Positions 36,160-48,539 of a stretch of DNA of 64,000 bases are shown here, piece after piece. Source of the DNA: Diadema setosum (Eukaryota > Echinodermata > Echinoidea > Diadematoida > Diadematidae). Below the pieces are notes generated by a model. The model did not search any database, had not been told where the DNA came from, and worked only from the letters and a program-made list of their open reading frames with translations. Location: NCBI RefSeq assembly GCF_964275005.1, contig NC_092695.1, positions 12,415,697-12,479,696 of the forward strand. Direction: 5' to 3'. The position numbers and the translations under genes are program-made. Every line of letters starts with the position of its first letter. Within the stretch, counting starts at the first letter, position 1.

Positions 36160-38590
36160 AAAGTTGTTCTACGGCCACAAGCATACTGCTGCCCTACGCG
36201 GTATTACACTACTACTGAATTGCCTCTCAGCACGTGTATAGACGTTCATAATTATGAGCCTTCGATGTGTGAGTGTGTTTGTGTGTGGGGAGGGGGGTGA
36301 ATTAGTGTTTATGTACGTGTGTGTTTTGAGTGTGGGCCTGCGCCTGTGTTTGTATCAATAATGTAAAATTTGTCAATATGTCTTTGTGATAGTTTAAGTG
36401 TAAAATGGATAAGAGTTATCATAAAACGCAATAAGGAACATTGATTTGTTAGTATGCACTATGGAAGCTCAACTATTATCATCTCTATTATTATCATCTC
36501 TATTATTATCATTATTATAATTATTGATATTGTTATTGTTATTATTAATTATTACTATTATTATCGTCATCATCATATCTAGGCTACAGGAGAAAAATCT
36601 GACCGTTTGTGCAAATCTTGGCATTTTCACTGTTTGTGGTTGATTGTCTATCATATATATGCTATGCCTGCAAATTAATTACTGATAAAAATTGAACAAG
36701 TAGGCCCACCTCGAGTTTAGATTCAGTACGTGCCCTTGGGCTTTATGTTATTTACAGTAAAAGCCTTTGAGATGCATCGAATGTTCAATTCAACTGCAGA
36801 TACATTTGGGACAAGACAACAAGACTTCAACTTTTTCACATTCATGAAGGCCCATCCTGCATTAACAAACAAACCCAAAACCCCACCCGTAATCATGAAA
36901 CCTTTGTCACAAACTTGATGAGATTAAAATGAGTCTAAGATAGAGACGACACAAACATTATAAGACAGAGCGGAAAACCACTTTAACATGACGTCACATA
37001 ATTACGCTCGTTCAGTCTGCAGACACACGACTCTCATTCGGATTGCGTAAACTCCCCACCAGCTCCTACCAACATTGGGAAATCGCTTCCGCGGGCTGCT
37101 CGAGGTGCTGCAATCAGGAATAGTCTCTATTAAAACCGTACTGTAACACCTCCAGTGAGTCAAAAAAAAAATCACGTTTCTGTTTAGGCGGTATGAACAG
37201 TAATTTGATTTTTTTTTGAAGAAATTCGAGCCATTGGTATCAGAGCGTTGAGTTACAAGTCTCAGTTAATAAGAATGAATGTGATATTTTGATGCAGAAT
37301 ACTCGTACATGTATTTTAATTTCATGTTCTTGTATTTCATCACTAATTACTCCAGACGAAATTGTCATGAAATTGCTCTGAATGACACTTCAATAGAAAT
37401 GCAAAGATTTTTCTTTTCAGCCGAGAGTGCATATTCTAAAATCTAGGAAAGGTTGTGTGAGACTACTATTTTTAACATGAGAATAATCTACATGAGAATT
37501 ATCTACAATAAAATGAACATATTTGATGGTATTTGGGTAAGCAATAACATTTTTCGAGAAGCAGTTCTATGTTTAGCCTATGGATATGGAGTTGTTTCGA
37601 ACCTTCAACCTTCACGGGTTACATTAATGACATATTCTTCAAAGCCCTTTGGTACAAAAAAAGAAGAAGATTGGTGTCGTTATTTTGGTTTTGCAAGTAC
37701 CATTATCATAGACATGGAAATGGCCAAAACAAGGGGGGAGTCATAATTCAGACCTTCTACTGCGTGCTTAGCTGACGATTACGTCTGCATTTTATTTAAG
37801 AAGACTATAGTAGAGCGTATCAAGCGCTTAGCGCACACTGATTTCCCTGCCTATTTTGGCACCTCGTTACAGCAATGATCTCCTTGTAATATATACGTTT
37901 CTCATATTCTCGCTAAAATACTGGTATCATTATGCCCGTTGGCACTAGCGTCGCGTTAGCGTTTTGTTTGGTCTTGTTTTTGTTTGTTTTTTTCTTTTAA
38001 TCATACACAAAATACATCCGAGTCGACGTTATCAGCTTAATTCTTTTCCGGTCTGGGCAAGAATGAAGCAATAATCTATCGCTGCTCTATCATCTTGCGG
38101 GTGACTGACGGTTTGCACCTTACATGCATGTTGAACGTAACACATTATTGTATAAAACTGTTCTGTACATAACTCCACAGAGCGGGCACTTAGTGGAAAC
38201 ATGAAGTATCTCTCCTTAATATGTAACACACAGGTATGTCTGATTCATTCCAGTCATGTTATAAGCCACACATACTAGTATCTCCCGTACACATATCAAT
38301 GCAAAAGGCCATATTAAAGGGAATGTCCCATCTCGAATAAAAAAAAAAGAATACAAAACAATAATTAAAGGTATTTTTCTGCTTAAAACAATTCTGTTGG
38401 CTCTATATATTAAGACTCTCAACAATAACGTCAAAGAAAATAATGTAAAAGAAAGCGAAATAATGTAGTAGGACGCCACAGACAGGACTCAACTTGCGAG
38501 TGTGCCGATATTGCCCACAGAAGACAATCACTACTATATATTTTCGCAGACAGATATCCGCTATAGCAAGGTCTTCATCAGATCTCCCTC
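36160..38590. other. Spacer upstream of RING-Ubl copy 1
   Basis: Non-coding sequence shared with units 2 (about 46615-49140) and 3 (about 55930-58090). It includes GT tracts, TTA/ATC microsatellites and a CAATCAGGAATAGTCTCTAT block. A 62-codon plus-strand frame is alike in units 1 and 2 (36730 and 47152), but unit 3 has indels there, so it is not called. Confidence 0.5.
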
Positions 38591-38619
38591 TCTCTCTCTC
38601 TCTTTATGTATGTATGTTT

Positions 38620-38885
38620 GTTTGTTTGTTTGTTTGCTTTTATTTCTGCATTCAATCAGATGCAATTTGAATGCAAACTTCAAAAAGTACAAAGACAAAG
38701 AATAACAAGTGCAGTGAAATAAATCGATAACAGTACATAAATAGATTCACATAGGTGATTGCATTGAGCAATGTAGATACACAGAAACATGAAATAAAAT
38801 ATACAGTATTTTTCAGTAAACAACAGAGATAATTGAATGCAGGAGACCACCATCATAAGCGATTAAGCTTGAAATGGATGGAGGC
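38620..38885 (-). repeat. Probable 3' end of a CR1-type LINE, unit 1 only
   Basis: On the minus strand the sequence ends GAATGCAGAAATAAAAGC(AAAC)n, like the tail of the LINE at 17018-21331 (AATGCAGAAATAAACC then AAAC repeats). Only non-coding sequence is left. Confidence 0.4.
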
Positions 38886-38978
38886 CTCATGTAATTATAT
38901 ATAGTTTGTATACATGCATACATAGATATTTATATAATACTATATTATTGTTATTATCAAGATCATTATTATTATTAA

Positions 38979-39021
<43 letters not shown>

Positions 39022-39066
39022 AGTGGAAGAAGGAGTCTCGAGCACGCCATTAAGCTGTAGAAATGG

Positions 39067-40265
39067 AGTAGCTGAAGACATCATTTAGAAAAGTGGCCAC
39101 AGGTGGATTCCTTTTCAGTATTCCAAAAATAAAAATAAAAAAAGCCGAAAAAATTAAACTCTACAAAAATTGATCATTTATGTTTTTTTTTTTTCTTTTA
39201 ATGAGATACTTCTCATTTCTGGGGGAAAAATCATTTTGTTGTCATAGCAACGATAATAATGTGGCATGAACATCGTGAAAACAGCTGATCATAGTAATTT
39301 GTAATGAGTATGCTACTCAAACTTTTCATGTTTTCATGCTTTTTGATAAAAAAAAATCATTTTCGGTAACAAAATAGCTGTTACCATGGCAACCGTCATG
39401 GCTATGAGGTTGCCCTGACAGTCGGAAATTGTAATTTTTAATTTGATTGAAGCGATATGTTTATATTGACTTATTTTGGTGTTTATAGCATGTTAATTTG
39501 TGTATGAAAATGTTGTTGGAAATGAAATAAAATGAAATGAAATGAAATGAAATGAAATGAAATGAAATGAAATGTTTTTATGATGTTTAATGAAGAATAC
39601 TTGTTCTTTCAAAGAAAATAATTTGTTGCCATGGCAACGGCTAAAGATGTCATTTATAAATATGGCAAAAGGTGGATTCGTGTTCGGCACCCCAAAATAA
39701 AGGAAATAGTAAAAAAACAAAAACTCACTCGACAGAAATTTATTTTCTACCGATGTATGTTATTCTTGCTTTTCTTTCAATCGCAATGCACATTTTTCTT
39801 TAAAAGGCAGCTTTCGTCATGTTGTTGCTATAGCAACGAAAATGAAGTGAAATGAACATAGTGGACAAATGAGCTGATACGGTAATCGAGATAGTAATTT
39901 ATGACAAATATTCTACTCGATCTTGTCATGTTTTCTTGCTTTTTCATGAAGATATAATTTTTCTTTATAAATAGTTGTTGCCATGGTAACCGTCATTGCT
40001 ATGAGGTAACCATGATATTTTAAAAATTGTGTTTCTTTTCAATTTGATTAAAGAGGGTTTATAATGACATATTTTGGTGTTAACAACATGTTTTTTATGT
40101 TTGATGAAGAATACATGTTCTTTTAAGGAAAATAATGCGTTGCCATGGCAACGGCTGAAGACGTCGCTTAGAAAAATGGCAACAAGTGGATTCGTGTTCA
40201 GCACCACCAAAATAGGGGAAATAACACAGAAAATCAAAATCTACAGGAAATTTTAAGAACATTAC
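39067..40265. repeat. Tandem repeat of about 510-580 bp with six X-box palindromes
   Basis: Three copies of a block (GCTGAAGACATCATTTAGAA at about 39070, with related versions at about 39645 and 40153) alternate with palindromes. These lie at 39238-39252, 39380-39393, 39625-39638, 39824-39837, 39977-39990 and 40139-40152. The consensus is GTTGCCATGGCAAC. A (GAAAT)n tract lies at about 39518-39572. It is present in unit 1 only. Confidence 0.7.
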
Positions 40266-40293
40266 AACTCGCCGTCTACTAAAACGTGTAACT

Positions 40294-40295
<2 letters not shown>

Positions 40296-40342
<47 letters not shown>

Positions 40343-40450
40343 GTGTGTGTTGATAAGGTAGTCCACGTGTTGGCAAGATAAAAAGATAAGTAACAAAGCT
40401 GCAACAAAGTTCATGCTGAATACAGCATGAACTTTGTTGCAGCTTTGTTA

Positions 40451-40490
<40 letters not shown>
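40296..40490. repeat. (TA)n blocks at the unit 1/2 junction
   Basis: TA runs at 40296-40342 and 40453-40490 flank the inverted repeat. Comparable TA runs mark the next junctions. Confidence 0.85.
40386..40455. repeat. Perfect 33-bp inverted repeat with a 4-nt loop
   Basis: The arms 40386-40418 and 40423-40455 are exact reverse complements around AATA (core CAAAGTTCATGCTG / CAGCATGAACTTTG). It lies between two TA-dinucleotide blocks at the unit 1/2 junction. Unit 2 has the same text once, in one orientation, near 49262-49300. Confidence 0.9.
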
Positions 40491-40491
<1 letters not shown>

Positions 40492-43400
40492 GGATTCAGA
40501 ATCATAATAGTGAATTCATTGTCAAAGGAGCTCCTCAATCTTATTTTCTATAGTGATATCCAACCATTCACATTACTACACACAAACACACACACACACA
40601 CACACACAAGCATCTCCGGACCACGACTGGCAAAACGTGATTTAAGAAAGTTAATTGGGAGGAAACTGATTAGAAAATGTATTCAGAGTAACAAATGATC
40701 AGTCAGTTAGCGTGGAACGTGATCAGGAACATAATATTAAAAAACGACAAACATGAAAGCCACGGACAAGACATTCTTGGAGAATCCCCGTCTGCGGTAA
40801 TCGCCAATGTGTAGAGCCATCTATTGCGAGCCATTTATTGTTCATTCGTTGTTGTTGTTGTTGCTGCTGCTGTTGTTTTTGTTTATGTTGTCGTTGTTAT
40901 TGTTATTGCTGTTGTTGGAACATAATTTGATTTATTTCAAATACAATCTATGTACGTGACAAAGGAGCAGCATGAAAATGGTTATGAAGTATTGATCATA
41001 ATTCTTCTTGCAATGCGGCTTTACTTGCAGAGATGGAAGCCTTTGGATTCATTATTACTATGACGTGATCACTCTCTTTGACGTCATTATCTACCCCCCC
41101 CCCCCTGATTCCAAGGGTACATATCGTGTTACCTTGAGTGCAGTAACGACACGGTTACATGCATAGACATGAAAATCACATATTCCCTGCACATAGCAGG
41201 TATTGTGAAACCGGGGAATTCCAGCTTACTGTTTATCATGTTCATATACGATTCACTCGCAGCTGTTTAAAATAGCCTTGCAGGCAAAGTTCGTGTACCC
41301 CGTAGCTACCAATCCCCTCCCCCCCCCCCCGCCATCTCACAGTTCGAAGAATTTGAAGTGTTGTAAATCAATCAGCAAACTAAAATTGAAATGAACAGCT
41401 CATGTTGGTTCACAATTTGTCTCAAATAAATTCTCATTATACATACTCTCAGCCATGTTTGTGTTGACAAGCCTTACCATGTGCATCTTACCTACACATA
41501 GCTCATAATCTGTAATGTACATCAAATTTCAGCTTCAGTTTCAGCTTGATTTTATTTCTGCATTTTTTTTCTCAAGGATGTAATTAATTAAAATAACAAC
41601 ACGTGTATCTGACAACATAATAGAGAAAATCAGTTTCACATTCATAATATAATAACGACAATCGGTAAAGTTTAAACTTAACGACAATGAGGTCAAAGGA
41701 ATTGACGATACACTTGTTTCCAGGTAAAAAGGGAAAAAAAAATAGTACTGCTTTCTGTATTCATAAACTAGGACTCTGCTAACACACTTTTTTTTTTCAA
41801 CTCCAGACGTGATAATGTTTGCATTAATATTATTGCACGTCTGTTACTCGTACACACTAACTCCGTATACCATGCCTACAGCAACTTGCAGCCTGGCTGA
41901 CAACGCATCCAGATAACCTATGACTTCTATAGTTTGCTGATAAATATATAGGCCAATACGTATTTACGCTGAAGCTGGCTATCATGTTCCGAATATCTAC
42001 TCTCTTTTTTTCAGAAACGGGATGTTTATAAATGAAGTATAGGGTATACACATGCAAGTACTCACGCCAACTCCACTAGAATTAAACTCTCAGTTTTTGC
42101 ATTTAGAAGTACTATTGCTTTTTATGGAGATTAATCATGGCGTGGTTATACAGGCATAGATACTAGATGAAAAATATATTCACCTATAATATAATGGCTA
42201 TGAACATTGTTTGCCAGACTTGGCATAATCATATGTGATTTTCGTCTTGCAACCTGGCCATCCTCCCATCTCCATTGCACTGATCACCACAAAACAACCA
42301 TACACGTATAGATATTCATATTCATTTGAGTTGAATTGAATTTATTTGATATAGATTAAAAAACACATTAAAAGAAAAACACTCTTGAAGTTTGCCAGTA
42401 CTGCGTCAATTTGTCGTTAATATCAGAGTCAGAATCTCTTCTCAGTGACCATGTACAAGTTTATTTTGTTTTGTTAACGTCTTCGTCAAGTACATCACTG
42501 TCACGTGCTTTGCTATGGGTATTTCAAAATTCAAAGAATTTTGTGTCACGTCTATCGCCACACTGTCTTAGTATATAGATTAGATCGAGTGATAAAAATC
42601 GTGATAACGTGAGTGAATGTTACAGTTAAGCCCCTTATGTATGAGAAATTTAACCAAATCAGTTTGATTCATTGCATTTCAAAACCTATTGCGAGTCATC
42701 CAGGACACTCGATCATTCCCCATTCTACATTGTAAAATGTTCTATATACATCCTTGGAATTTCGTTGTATTGATAGCGGCATCATGAAATAACTCAAGAC
42801 AAATAGGCCTGCTATAGCAATATTCGTTTCTGCTTTCAAATATTTTTTATTCCACTTCTATGACGCAGAGTCGTACTGTTTCCCTGCTTACTTATGACTA
42901 CAAGCAATCTTGAGTGCTGTCACAGTTACCTTTACAACCATCTCACACTCGAAACAGAATTGTGCTAGCCCAGCAGACATTATTTTATTTACACAGTCTA
43001 GCATTCTGGAACTCTGTTTCGACATAAAAAAAGCACCGTCATTGAATTCGTTAAAAAAAAAAAGATTCAAACTATTCCTGCTGAAGTCTCATGATGCAAC
43101 AGAAAGAAACTAATTATCTATGTTGTAAGCACAACGTTATTGATTCTTCTTACGCTGTATGCGTCTGCTTAAGGCATTCCATATCACATTCCATGTTCAT
43201 TTCATTGCGAACTAAATCTAGGTAACTATTATACGTGTCTTCACAGAGTAGATACTGTAGTCAGTTCCGCTGCCAACAATTCCCTGTGCCACCGCACTTT
43301 CTCGGTGGCTTTATATGCTATACCAGAGCACACCTCCCTGGCCATACTGTCCTGCTATGCATGCCCATAAATCGTCTCTGTGGGCTTTGTGTATATGCAT

Positions 43401-43575
43401 TGATCTAGGCTTCTTCTTTTTTAACCGTCTCATCTCTCTCCCCCTATTTCTATTTCATCTTTTTCCCACTTTCTTTTTTTTTTGTTCCCTCTTTTCTCAT
43501 TTCCCGCACTCTTTGTAGTCTGTTTTAAGTGCTTCACCAACATAATACAGCTGAGTGGGTGAAAGTTTGTAAAAT
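40491..43575. repeat. B block of unit 2, non-coding
   Basis: A roughly 3-kb block shared almost base for base with 49745-52700 and, in decayed and deleted form, with 58495-59510. It contains CA and GTT microsatellites, poly-C runs and a probable LINE 3' tail on the minus strand (GAGAAAAAAAATGCAGAAATAAA type, about 41540-41600). No gene is recognised. Confidence 0.7.
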
Positions 43576-44166
43576 CAAAATAACAGAGAAGACACTTTTG
43601 AATGAAATACATAAGAATCGCGGATTTGTGCTATAGTATATATCAACAGACAGCATAAAAAAATTTAAAACCTCCCTATTTCCATCAAAATACGTAAGGA
43701 ATGTACGTTGCATATATACAAACACATGAAATCTCATTTCACTCACTTGATCGGTACAGATACATGACTTTTTTTTTTTAACAAATTAATGATATTTACA
43801 TATTTCAAAATACAAGATGAATGATGAGCCAGTCATATTATCATACATCAAATCTGTATTATTAATACATTAAATCTGATACAAAAAATGATAGAGGAAA
43901 CGGCAATCTTTACCAATGTTGTGATACAAACTCTTTACAACTTAACCCATACTCGCAATTTCCATGCAGCTATTAGGATCTCTCCTTTATAGGTCAGCCC
44001 TATGACGACCTCATCATTGAACACAGTCCAGAATAATTTATCATCATTGTTTTGTTTTGTTTTTTACCTCAGATATTCATCCAGACAATGTAACGTAATA
44101 ACTGACAAAATCCGCATAGGAATAAGATGAAGTCGTTGAATTTAAATTTTGAATTTACTGTACTTG

Positions 44167-44176
44167 TTTATTTATT
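44167..44176 (-). terminator. Polyadenylation signal, RING-Ubl copy 2
   Basis: Two overlapping AATAAA hexamers on the minus strand, about 350 bp after the stop codon and conserved in the sister copies. Confidence 0.4.
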
Positions 44177-44521
44177 CATCTATATCATTCTATTTATCGA
44201 CCATGCATTGGTGTAGGGTTTGTTTGTTTTTGTGTTTGTTTTGTCGTGCTTTGTTTGTTTTTTTTTTGTTTTTTTTTTTTTTTTTTAGATAGGGAGACTG
44301 TTTAGGCCGTGCTATTTATCTATTCATTTATCTATTCGTTCATGTGATTTTGATTATGAGAGAACTATTATTCTTCTTAATACGGAATACATGACTAACT
44401 CTGACGAGAGTGAAGCCAAATTTACAAAGGTTATTACAACGCTCGAGGTTGTTGTTTTTTTTTTTCCTTTTTTTGCTTGTTATGTCTGGAGTACTAGTAT
44501 AATGAGCTGTTCGCAAGTAAG

Positions 44522-44892
44522 TTAGGAAGTGCGCCCTCCTCGGAGGCGGGCACTCAGATTTATGGTAGCGTGCTGTCCGATATTGTAGTCTTGCAGAGTT
44601 TTCGCTTCCTCGTTCAGGGTTGTTCTGCCGTACGTCAAGACTTGCTGTGAAGGCGCAATATTAGTTTTGGCTTGAATTTTCCTTCTCAGCTCACGGATAG
44701 TATCCTGACTGCACGTGTCAATGGTGACCGTCTTTCCATCAAGCTTTTGCACAAATACCTGAAATGGCCGTCGCGCCGCGGCTTGCGCCTGTGCCTTCTC
44801 TCGTGCGACGTCATCAACAAGTCTCCCTGAAGAGCGCCGCTGTGTGGACGGTAAACGTCCGTTAGCTGTGCCCTGGGAGCGGCAGCTGCTTC
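44522..44892 (-). CDS. RING-Ubl copy 2, exon 2: linker and C-terminal ubiquitin-like domain
   Basis: The acceptor is TTTCCAAG|GAAGC (AG at 44894-44893), phase 1. Residues 184-225 of the protein form a linker (RSQGTANGRLPSTQRRSSGR, then DDVAREKAQAQAAARR). Residues 226-302 form the ubiquitin-like domain, from FQVFVQKLDGKTVTIDT through KIQAKTNIAPSQQVLTYG to DYNIGQHATINLSARLRGG. The tail is RTS. Relative to ubiquitin, K11, K29 and K33 are kept. K6, K27 and K63 are lost, I44 is Thr, H68 is Asn and R72 is kept. R72 is the residue by which E1 tells ubiquitin from NEDD8, so charging by the ubiquitin E1 is plausible (inference). Overlapping AATAAA signals lie at 44167-44176. The exon differs from copy 3 by one synonymous base. 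Confidence 0.88.
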
Positions 44893-45908
44893 CTTGGAAA
44901 CAGAATAATGAGATAACATACATGTAGTTATGAGTATTGTGAGCTGCATGGACCACATATCACTGATCTAGAACGTTACCCTTGGGGTCTGACGGACCCC
45001 CCCCCCCCCCCCCGGCCCCATACGTCGGTTATCGTATTATCGGTTTCAATTATTTTGTATTTGCCAAGTTGTTGCCATAAACTATTCATATTGCTTCGAC
45101 TGGTTTGACAGCAGGCAATGTTACCAGGCCTTTCTATATCAACATATACATTATAACATTATACATTATACATTATAAAATATAATGTCAAAATAGATTT
45201 TTTTATATCGTTGTCATATACTGTGACATTACAAATTGTTGTAGCCTTCTTCATCACTGATGACTGAATAAAAGTTTAAGTTTCGGTGCTGCTATTGCTG
45301 GATGAGAAGAATGCAACATTAATTTTCACGTCATGCATGGACAACAATATAAAGAAAAAAATAATATTAAGACAATTCAACATTTTCATTTTTCCAGCAT
45401 AATGAAAACACTGACCTCTCTCTGAAAACAGGGAAATTAGCATCAACATAAGAGGAGGAAATGAAAATGAAATGAATGAATGGAATGAAAACAAATTAAT
45501 TTTTGCAGAATTCTCTTTACATTTTCTTTACACCGTCGTTGATGAGTGAAGTCACGAATGGTTGTACCTAGTCTTCGCATGCAGATGGCGGTACCAAAAC
45601 TTTAAAAGTTCATAACTTTTGAACGGAATTTCCCAATTTTCCTAAAACTTCACCGACGTGTTCTACTATGTACTAATATTGCTGCATTCCCTCTATTCAC
45701 ATATATTTGGGTCTCATTCTCCTTCAACTTCACAGACATGAATATTCAGGCTATGCCGATTATTTGTATAGCGGTATAGGAGGTAACAATGTAAAGTGAA
45801 GAGCCACTATGAAACCATGATTAGGAAGTTGCTATCATTGCATGTCTCGATAACTAGAAACCTCTAAGGAATACAAATACCGTACAACGGACACTAACTA
45901 AGACTTAC

Positions 45909-46455
45909 CTGCTGCCTCCTCTTCCCCACTGATCTCGGCTGTAATACTGTTAATTCTGTAGGCCACAGGCAGGCTGTCTAACCCTCCGCTAGGAAGGTTG
46001 TGGAAATTCTGGCACTTGCAGCACGTAATGTGACCGGAAGTATTCTGCCTCGCTAGGCAACTCTTGCAGAAGCAGTGACCGCACGGCAAGTAGCGAGCAT
46101 CCCTCAACGGCTCAAAACAGATGGCGCAGGCAAACATCTCCTTGGCCTGAAACCCATGGGCAGGGATGTCCACTCTCTGACCGCTGGGGCCGAATGTCCG
46201 TTGAATCTCTTCCAGCAAGAAGTTTAATGTAAAACAGCGGGGAATGTTGTCGACGCCTCCCGCAGGAAGCCTCGTACTTCTCTGGCACTCGGAACATTTG
46301 ACGATTCCCCGGTCGTAACTTGCTTGGACACTTCTAGTGATGCATTCTTTGCAGTAGGTGTGGCCGCAAGGAAGACTTCGAGCGTCCTTCAGTCTGTCTT
46401 GACATATGCTGCATTTCAGCTTGTTATCAAAGGGGATCACAATGCCGTTCGACAT
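45909..46455 (-). CDS. RING-Ubl copy 2, exon 1: tandem RING fingers (gene spans 44522-46455)
   Basis: The start is MSNGIVIPFDNKLKC at 46455. RING 1 ligands are C15, C18, C30, H32, C35, C38, C54 and C57. RING 2 ligands are C110, C113, C125, H127, C130, C133, C145 and C148. The two fingers look like an internal duplication, each followed by P-[AS]-G-G-[VL]-D-[NS]-[IL]-P. Between them lies a conserved TLNFLLEEIQRTFGPSGQ segment. The donor is GCAGCAG|GTAAGT (intron 45908-44893, 1,016 nt). Phase 1 on both sides gives the junction EEEAAG-SSCRSQ. The 547 + 371 nt give 305 residues plus a stop. The product is probably a cytosolic E3-type protein; no signal peptide or membrane segment is seen. The ATG follows AATTGCAAAG. 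Confidence 0.9.
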
Positions 46456-46551
46456 CTTTGCAATTTAATCAAGTTCGAAAATGCGTTATATCAGCGATGT
46501 GATGACTGCGGTGTCTTCTCAAATACTGACGATATGACGATGGGTAGCGCG

Positions 46552-46612
46552 CTTATATCTGATCTGCGCGATGTTAGCTGTTTGCTGATACGAGACACGA
46601 CGGGGAATTCCC
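46552..46612 (-). promoter_or_regulatory. Core promoter of RING-Ubl copy 2: TATA box and kappaB site
   Basis: TATAAGCGCGC begins at 46557 on the minus strand, about 100 bp before the ATG, so transcription should start near 46525 with a roughly 70-nt leader. GGGGAATTCCC at 46602-46612 is a perfect kappaB-type palindrome 45 bp above the TATA box. Confidence 0.62.
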
Positions 46613-48357
46613 AGGTTAAAGTTGTTCTACGGCCACAATCTGCCCTGCGCGGTATTGCACTACTGAATTGCCTCTCATCATGTGTATAGACGTTCATAAT
46701 TATGAGCCTTCGATGTGTGTGTGTGTGTGTGGGGGGGGGGGGGGTGAATTAGTGTTAATGTACGTGTGTGTTCTGAGTGTGGGCCTACGCCTGTGTTTGT
46801 ATCTATAATGTAAAATTTGTCAATATGTCTTTGTGATAATGTAAGTGTAAAATGGATAAGAGTTATCATAAAACGCAATAAGGAACATTGATTTGTTAAT
46901 AATGTATGCGCTGGGGAAGCTCAACTAGTATCAATATTATTATTATCATTGTTGTTATTGTTATTATCATCATCATCATCATCATATCATCATTACGTAT
47001 AGGTCACAGAAGAAAAATCTGACCGTTTGTGCAAATCTTGGCATTTTCACTGTTTGTGGTTGATTGTCTATCATAATTATATGCTATGCCTGCAGATTAA
47101 TTACTGATAAAAATTGAACAAGTAGGCCCACCTCGAATTTAGATTCAGTACGTGCCCATGGGCTTTATGTTATTTACAGTAAAAACCCTTGAGATGCATC
47201 GAATGTTCAATTCAACTGCAGATACATTTGGGACAAGACAACAAGACTTCAACTTTTTCACATTCATGAAGGCCCATCCTGCATTAATAAACAAACCCAA
47301 AACCCCACCCGTAATCATGAAAACTTCGTCACAAACTTGACGAGATTAAAATGAGTCTAAGATAGAGACGACACAAACATTATAAGACAAAGCGGATAAC
47401 GACGTCACATAATTACACTCACTCAGTCTGCAGACACACGACTCTCATTCGGATTGCGCAAACTCCCCACCAGCTCCTACCAACATTGGGAAATCGCTTC
47501 TGCGAGCTGCTCGGGGTTGTTGTTTTTGTATTTGAGGCGCGTCATTCAAATGTGAATATTTACGCCTTTATCTTTATAATATGATTATTTTACATATAAT
47601 AAATAAATAAAAAAAAATAAAAAAAAAATAATAATAACTCTTTACTATCATGCAATCAGGAATAGTCTCTATGCTGCAATCAGGAATAGTCTCTATTCAG
47701 ACCGTACCCTACTAAAACCTCCAGTGAGTCAAAAAAAAAAAAAAATCGCGTTTCTGTATACGCGGTATGAACAATCATTTTAAATGGGCATTTAGAGCCA
47801 TTGGGTGTATACCATTAGAGCGTTGAGTTACACATTTTAGCAAGTAAAAATGAAGATGTTATTTTGATGCAGAATACTCGTATTCTAATTTCACGTTCTT
47901 GTATTTCATCACTAATTACTCCAGACGAAATTCTCATAAAGTTGCGCTGAATGACAGTTCAAGAGAAAAGCAAAGATTTCTTTTTTTTTAGTCGAGAATG
48001 CATATTCTAAAATCTAGGAAAGGTTGTGTGAGATTATCTTCTTAACATGAGAAAAATCTTAATATCTACGCAAAAACATATTTGCTGGTATTTGCGTGAG
48101 CAATAACAATTTTCGAGAACCAGCTCGAATTTTAGTCTATTTCATGAATGACTTTGAAGGCCCTTGGTACAATTGATGCTGTTGCTATTTTGATTTTGTA
48201 TAGTCAATAACACATTCTATTGCGTGCCTGACTGACAATTACCAGTACGTCTCCATTAATAAGACTATCATACATGTAATGTAACGGCGTATCAAGTGCT
48301 CAGCGCATGGTAAATTTCCTGCCTGTTTGGCTCACGTCGTTCCAGCAAGGAGCTCCT

Positions 48358-48539
48358 TAGTCTGGCTTCCAGACCCTCTGCCCATACTATTTCGCTATCC
48401 ATGATATTAACGCCCTCAACGTCGAAAACTAGTATAGTTTAAGTTGATTTTCTCGCTCGGCAAAGGCGGCGACTTCGTCGCGGGGCGGCGACTTCGTCGC
48501 CGCGGAGTCCAGTTGGCAAAGGGTCTGGAAACCAGACTA
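48358..48539. mobile_element. 182-bp TIR element with target duplication, unit 2 only
   Basis: The ends are TAGTCTGGCTTCCAGACCCT and, complemented, TAGTCTGGTTTCCAGACCCT. The flanks repeat GGAGCTCCT (9 bp, or 11 bp if the outer TA is counted as flank). The matching sites in units 1 and 3 are empty. Inside, GGCGACTTCGTCGC is repeated. A 9-bp duplication would fit a Mutator-type element. Confidence 0.75.

Noticed and set aside
36730-36918. 62-codon plus-strand frame that is nearly the same in units 1 and 2 (47152-47340)
   Set aside because: The similarity is expected from the segmental duplication. In unit 3 the frame is disrupted by indels, no domain is recognisable and no splice signals fit.
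38520-38590. CTGATGA ... GCGAAA motif on the minus strand (also near 58085-58130), resembling a hammerhead ribozyme core
   Set aside because: The required stem III and cleavage triplet cannot be drawn, and two extra bases separate stem II from GAAA. It is probably just a shared repeat end.
41857-42057. 66-codon minus-strand frame repeated at 50974-51174
   Set aside because: It lies in the recently duplicated B block, so identity says nothing about coding. The decayed third B block has lost the frame.
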